A DNA stretch of 64,000 bases from Planococcus sp. CP5-4_YE (GTDB lineage: Bacteria; Bacillota; Bacilli; Bacillales_A; Planococcaceae): NCBI RefSeq assembly GCF_019042655.1, contig NZ_JAHPZO010000008.1, forward strand, positions 1-64,000. Direction: 5' to 3'. Below, piece after piece: positions 61,144 through 64,000 of this stretch. The notes under the pieces were generated by a model. It saw only the letters and a list, made by a program, of their open reading frames with translations. It was not told where the DNA came from and did no database searches. The position numbers were made by a program, and so were the translations under genes. Within the stretch, counting starts at the first letter, position 1. Every line of letters begins with the position of its first letter.

Positions 61144-62079
61144 ATGGTTTTAGTACTGATAGGTATGACATTGGGCATTATAATAACTAGTTTAATACTG
61201 TCTTTGGTTCAAACTTTTTTTCCGAATAAAGTAAATGAAGCGTTAGATAAAGAGGTATTAATGAAAGTAAGTTCTATTCGATTCTATTTACCTATTTTGT
61301 TAGTGGGTGCTGCATTATTAATAATCGCTTTAAATTTTTCATCACTAAATTCGTTACAATTTGATCAGGATAAAGGTATATTATTTTCTTTTCTTGAAGT
61401 TGAGTTGGCAACAATACTCGGCAAGTATATTTTATTAATTTTGTGTTTAGTAATCATATGGGTTCTTGGCACTACATTAATTAGCTTTAGTGGACTAAAA
61501 AGTTTTTCAGGATTTGGATTTACAGCAGAATTAAAAGATACTCTTGAAAAAGTTGAGAAAATTAGAAAAGAAGATGGTTTGAATAGCTCAATGGAGCGGT
61601 TAAGGGAAAATATGATAAATATAATAATTGAAGATGCATATGTTTTCAATTATATAATACCGAATATTAAAGATGGTGGAATAATTGAAGTTGATAATTT
61701 GTACAATGACTTTTTAAAGAACCTATCGTATGTATTTGAAGAAAGTGAATCAAATATAAAGTTGCTTTATCATATAGAAGCTGTCTTTCTTGATGAGGTA
61801 GAAAGTTCAAAAGAAAGAATTTCAAGAGATTTATCAGAAGAAATGAAGCAAGTAAGTTTAGCGGCTATACAGACAACTAAGTCGAGTATTTGGAAAAATT
61901 CAGTAGCAATTGTACATACACCTTTTGGGATAAACAATGAATCATACTATGTTATTAGTATTACAGCTGATTCTGTTAAATTTACTCAAACTGACATCGA
62001 TTTTTTGCAGACCTGTTTAAAAATAATAGAAACATTTGTTGATTTAAAATGGTATGAAAAATATCCTGGAACTGATTAG
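61144..62079 (+). CDS. Membrane protein with soluble C-terminal domain, unknown
   Basis: A 311-residue protein. Three membrane segments (about 2-22, 47-65, 90-112), then a helical soluble part (TAELKDTLEKVEKIRKEDG) and a C-terminal region with a GAF-like look (SVAIVHTPFGINNESYYVISITADSVKFTQTDIDFLQTCLKIIETF). Much more AT-rich than the surrounding core genes. The ATG at 61144 has GAGGTGG upstream; earlier starts lie in IS30 DNA. Together with the 62151 gene it may be a transferred pair. Not recognised. Confidence 0.65.
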   Translation: MVLVLIGMTLGIIITSLILSLVQTFFPNKVNEALDKEVLMKVSSIRFYLPILLVGAALLIIALNFSSLNSLQFDQDKGILFSFLEVELATILGKYILLILCLVIIWVLGTTLISFSGLKSFSGFGFTAELKDTLEKVEKIRKEDGLNSSMERLRENMINIIIEDAYVFNYIIPNIKDGGIIEVDNLYNDFLKNLSYVFEESESNIKLLYHIEAVFLDEVESSKERISRDLSEEMKQVSLAAIQTTKSSIWKNSVAIVHTPFGINNESYYVISITADSVKFTQTDIDFLQTCLKIIETFVDLKWYEKYPGTD

Positions 62080-62150
62080 ACATTTAAATAGTAAATAAAC
62101 AGTTTTAGTATTATAATTGCATTGTAATTAATATACGTGAGGTGATTATA

Positions 62151-62390
62151 ATGAGACACTCCCAGTCTACTCAGTCTACTAGAAGGAATGTGAAAAAAAT
62201 ATCAATTGGTCGCAATGAAAACTCTAGGGTAAAAGAGATTGAGGTGAAAACATTAAATACCGTCACTGATAATGATATTGAACAGGTTATTAAAAATGAG
62301 CTTAAAAAAAATGGATATTCTCAAGAAAATGACCATACTTATCAAAAGTTGAAAGAGATAGAAAGAAGTCTTTTATCAAGAATGAGATAA
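62151..62390 (+). CDS. Small charged protein
   Basis: A 79-residue basic and acidic protein (STRRNVKKISIGRNENSRVKEIEVKTLN) ending in a helix (NDHTYQKLKEIERSLLSRMR). GAGGTGAT lies upstream of the ATG. AT-rich, 70 nt after the 61144 gene, probably in its operon. Not recognised. Confidence 0.6.
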   Translation: MRHSQSTQSTRRNVKKISIGRNENSRVKEIEVKTLNTVTDNDIEQVIKNELKKNGYSQENDHTYQKLKEIERSLLSRMR

Positions 62391-62642
62391 GAATCTTTAA
62401 TTGGTAGTGAAAGCAAAATTCAATGTAGCTCCGATAAAAAACTGCGCATAAAAACTCTATATTCTTTAGGTGGTAGTGACGTCTTCAAGTTAGAGTTTTA
62501 GTTCAGGTAACTGATTGGTTGGCATGAGTTCGGTGTCTCATAGTGCCCATGTCGGCCATTCTTCGTTATGGGGTTTGATTTTTCAATAAGTGCCGTTATT
62601 CTCCCGCCTGTACTCAGTTCGAAATCCAGTAACTTAATATAA

Positions 62643-62678
62643 AAAACCGGCAGCCCCTTTCAAGGAGCTGCCGGTTTC
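62643..62678 (-). terminator. Terminator of the aldehyde dehydrogenase gene
   Basis: AAACCGGCAGC and GCTGCCGGTTT arms around an inner TCCTTGAAAGG, with T run on the minus strand. Confidence 0.9.
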
Positions 62679-62683
62679 GCGTT

Positions 62684-64000
62684 TTATTTCTTCGTATTAT
62701 CCACAAATGCACCATACTGTCTGCGCTGATGTTGCACGGACAGCCATTTCAAGGTAGTGAATTCCTCTAGCACCCATTCGCCGTTAAAGCGGCCGAGGCC
62801 GGAGTCTTTTTCGCCGCCGAATGGCATATGCGCTTCGTCGTTGACCGATTGGTCGTTGACGTGGATCATGCCTGTCTCGATTTGCTGGGCGATGTTCGTG
62901 CCGTGTTCGAGATTCGCTGAATGCACAGCGCCGCTCAAACCGAACGGGTATTTATTGGCCTGTTCGACCACTTCCTCGTCGCTTTCAAACGGGATGAGGA
63001 TCGCGACAGGACCGAAGATTTCGTTTTCCGCAAGCGGCATGTCATTCGTGACGCCGGTTAAGACTGTCGGCTGGAGGACATTGCCGTCTGCTTTGCCGCC
63101 AAGGCGGATCTTCGCGCCTTGTTCGACAGTCGCATCGATGTCTTTTAGGATGCGGTCGACTTGTTCGCGGTTAATAAGCGGCCCGACTTGTGTATCTGCT
63201 TCTGCAGGGTTGCCGTATTTCAAGTTGCCGGCACGTTCAATGAACTGTTCAGCAAATTTGTCGTAAATGTCCTTATGGACGAAAATGCGGTTAATCGACA
63301 TGCAAATCTGGCCTTGGTGATAGAACTTCCCGAACAGGGCAGACTCGACTGCCTGGTCAACATCAGCATCTTCAAGAACGATGAAATTGTTATTGCCCCC
63401 AAGTTCCAAAGCGGTTTTCTTCAACGCGCCACCAGCAAGTTCGCCGATGTGTTTGCCGACAGGCGTCGAGCCTGTGAACGAAATCAAACGTGGCGTTGGG
63501 TGCGTGACGATATCATCGCCAATTTCAGACCCGCGTCCAACAACAACGTTGAGCAAGCCTTTAGGCAAGCCAGCTGCTTCGAACAGGCTCGCGAACAATA
63601 GCCCGCCAGTGACAGGCGTATCGGTTGCCGGTTTGATGACGACGGCATTGCCAGTGGCAAGTGCCGGCGCGATAGAGCGGATCGCTAAGTGGAACGGGAA
63701 GTTCCACGGGCTGATGATGCCGATGACACCAAGCGGGTTGCGGTAGACGCGGTTTTCTTTGCCCGGTTGCTGGGAAGGCATGATTTTTCCTTCCATACGG
63801 AATGGGAAAGTTGCTGCTTCTTTTAGGATATTCATCGCTGCTCCGAATTCGACGGTCGCTTTGATCTTCGTGCTGCCGGCTTCTTTGATAAGCCATTCGA
63901 TGATCAATTCTTTGTTTTCCTTCATCACTTCAATGGCTTTTTCCATGACTGCTTGTTTCGCTTGCGGCAATTCCTTCGCCCACTCAAGTTGGGCGGTTTC
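62684..64000 (-). CDS. Aldehyde dehydrogenase, 5' end outside the window
   Basis: About 438 residues are visible; the frame runs on past the window edge, so the first 40-60 residues are missing. Motifs: GIISPWNFPFHLAIRSIAPAL and VIKPATDTPVTGG (NAD binding), FTGSTPVGKHIG, catalytic Glu in ALELGGNN and catalytic Cys in GQICMSINR. Closest in my memory to benzaldehyde/vanillin dehydrogenases such as YfmT, which oxidise aromatic aldehydes with NAD(P). Single gene with its own terminator. Confidence 0.92.
   Translation of the reverse strand, partial: ETAQLEWAKELPQAKQAVMEKAIEVMKENKELIIEWLIKEAGSTKIKATVEFGAAMNILKEAATFPFRMEGKIMPSQQPGKENRVYRNPLGVIGIISPWNFPFHLAIRSIAPALATGNAVVIKPATDTPVTGGLLFASLFEAAGLPKGLLNVVVGRGSEIGDDIVTHPTPRLISFTGSTPVGKHIGELAGGALKKTALELGGNNNFIVLEDADVDQAVESALFGKFYHQGQICMSINRIFVHKDIYDKFAEQFIERAGNLKYGNPAEADTQVGPLINREQVDRILKDIDATVEQGAKIRLGGKADGNVLQPTVLTGVTNDMPLAENEIFGPVAILIPFESDEEVVEQANKYPFGLSGAVHSANLEHGTNIAQQIETGMIHVNDQSVNDEAHMPFGGEKDSGLGRFNGEWVLEEFTTLKWLSVQHQRRQYGAFVDNTKK

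Noticed and set aside
1-64000. tRNA, rRNA or prophage structural genes
   Set aside because: No cloverleaf, rRNA-like sequence, or capsid, tail, portal or terminase motif was found on either strand by reading.

Overview
The window looks like chromosomal DNA of a mid-GC Gram-positive bacterium of the order Bacillales, most likely Planococcaceae (Planococcus or a close relative). The evidence is ComK, MtlR/MtlA/MtlD with a CcpA-type cre site, HPr and Enzyme I, HxlA/HxlB/HxlR, CWB2 cell-wall-binding proteins, strong AGGAGG-type ribosome binding sites and GC-rich intergenic repeats of the kind common in Bacillales. The genus is inferred, not shown. No rRNA, tRNA or cas genes were seen.

Layout. 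0-5 kb: diguanylate cyclase, small coiled-coil protein, VanZ-like protein, secreted CWB2 protein. 5-10 kb: four paralogous membrane proteins with a CXXC-x20-CXXC zinc ribbon surround a convergent gene for a three-part protein: UvrD-like helicase, HsdR_N-like nuclease and a LexA-like (S24) self-cleaving domain. 10.4-15.6 kb: an AT-rich accessory block with an SMI1/KNR4 protein and a row of small minus-strand genes, four of which are each followed by the same 32-34 bp palindrome. 15.6-22 kb: rhodanese lipoprotein, a 1376-residue TPR protein with an embedded C39-like peptidase domain, and an alanine-dehydrogenase/CEOS-like enzyme. 22-54.4 kb: metabolic genes (hxlAB formaldehyde fixation, mannitol mtlA-mtlR-mtlD, ptsHI, sodium:alanine symporter), a YafQ/DinJ toxin-antitoxin pair, a broken HTH-PIN module, a subtilase, a GtrB/GtrII-like pair, comK and SEC-C proteins. 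54.4-64 kb: SEC-C/pRiA4b protein, an IS21 element cut off at its right end by an IS30 element, two AT-rich orphan genes, and the 3' part of an aldehyde dehydrogenase gene.

The most distinctive feature of the 22-54 kb part is a 23-bp sequence (core ATTGTGTGGCGCACAGGGA or its complement) found 37 times in 17 intergenic clusters, never alone. Neighbouring copies are direct repeats spaced almost always 65 or 86-87 bp apart. Many end within 0-8 nt of a stop codon and point the same way relative to that gene. A REP-associated tyrosine transposase (RAYT; HUH motif and YIHRNP) sits amid six copies. I read this as a Gram-positive REP/RAYT system with direct-repeat doublets.

Two other candidates for undescribed biology are the helicase-nuclease-LexA fusion, whose Ala-Gly cleavage site and Ser/Lys dyad are all present, and the gene-plus-palindrome array at 12.9-15.2 kb.
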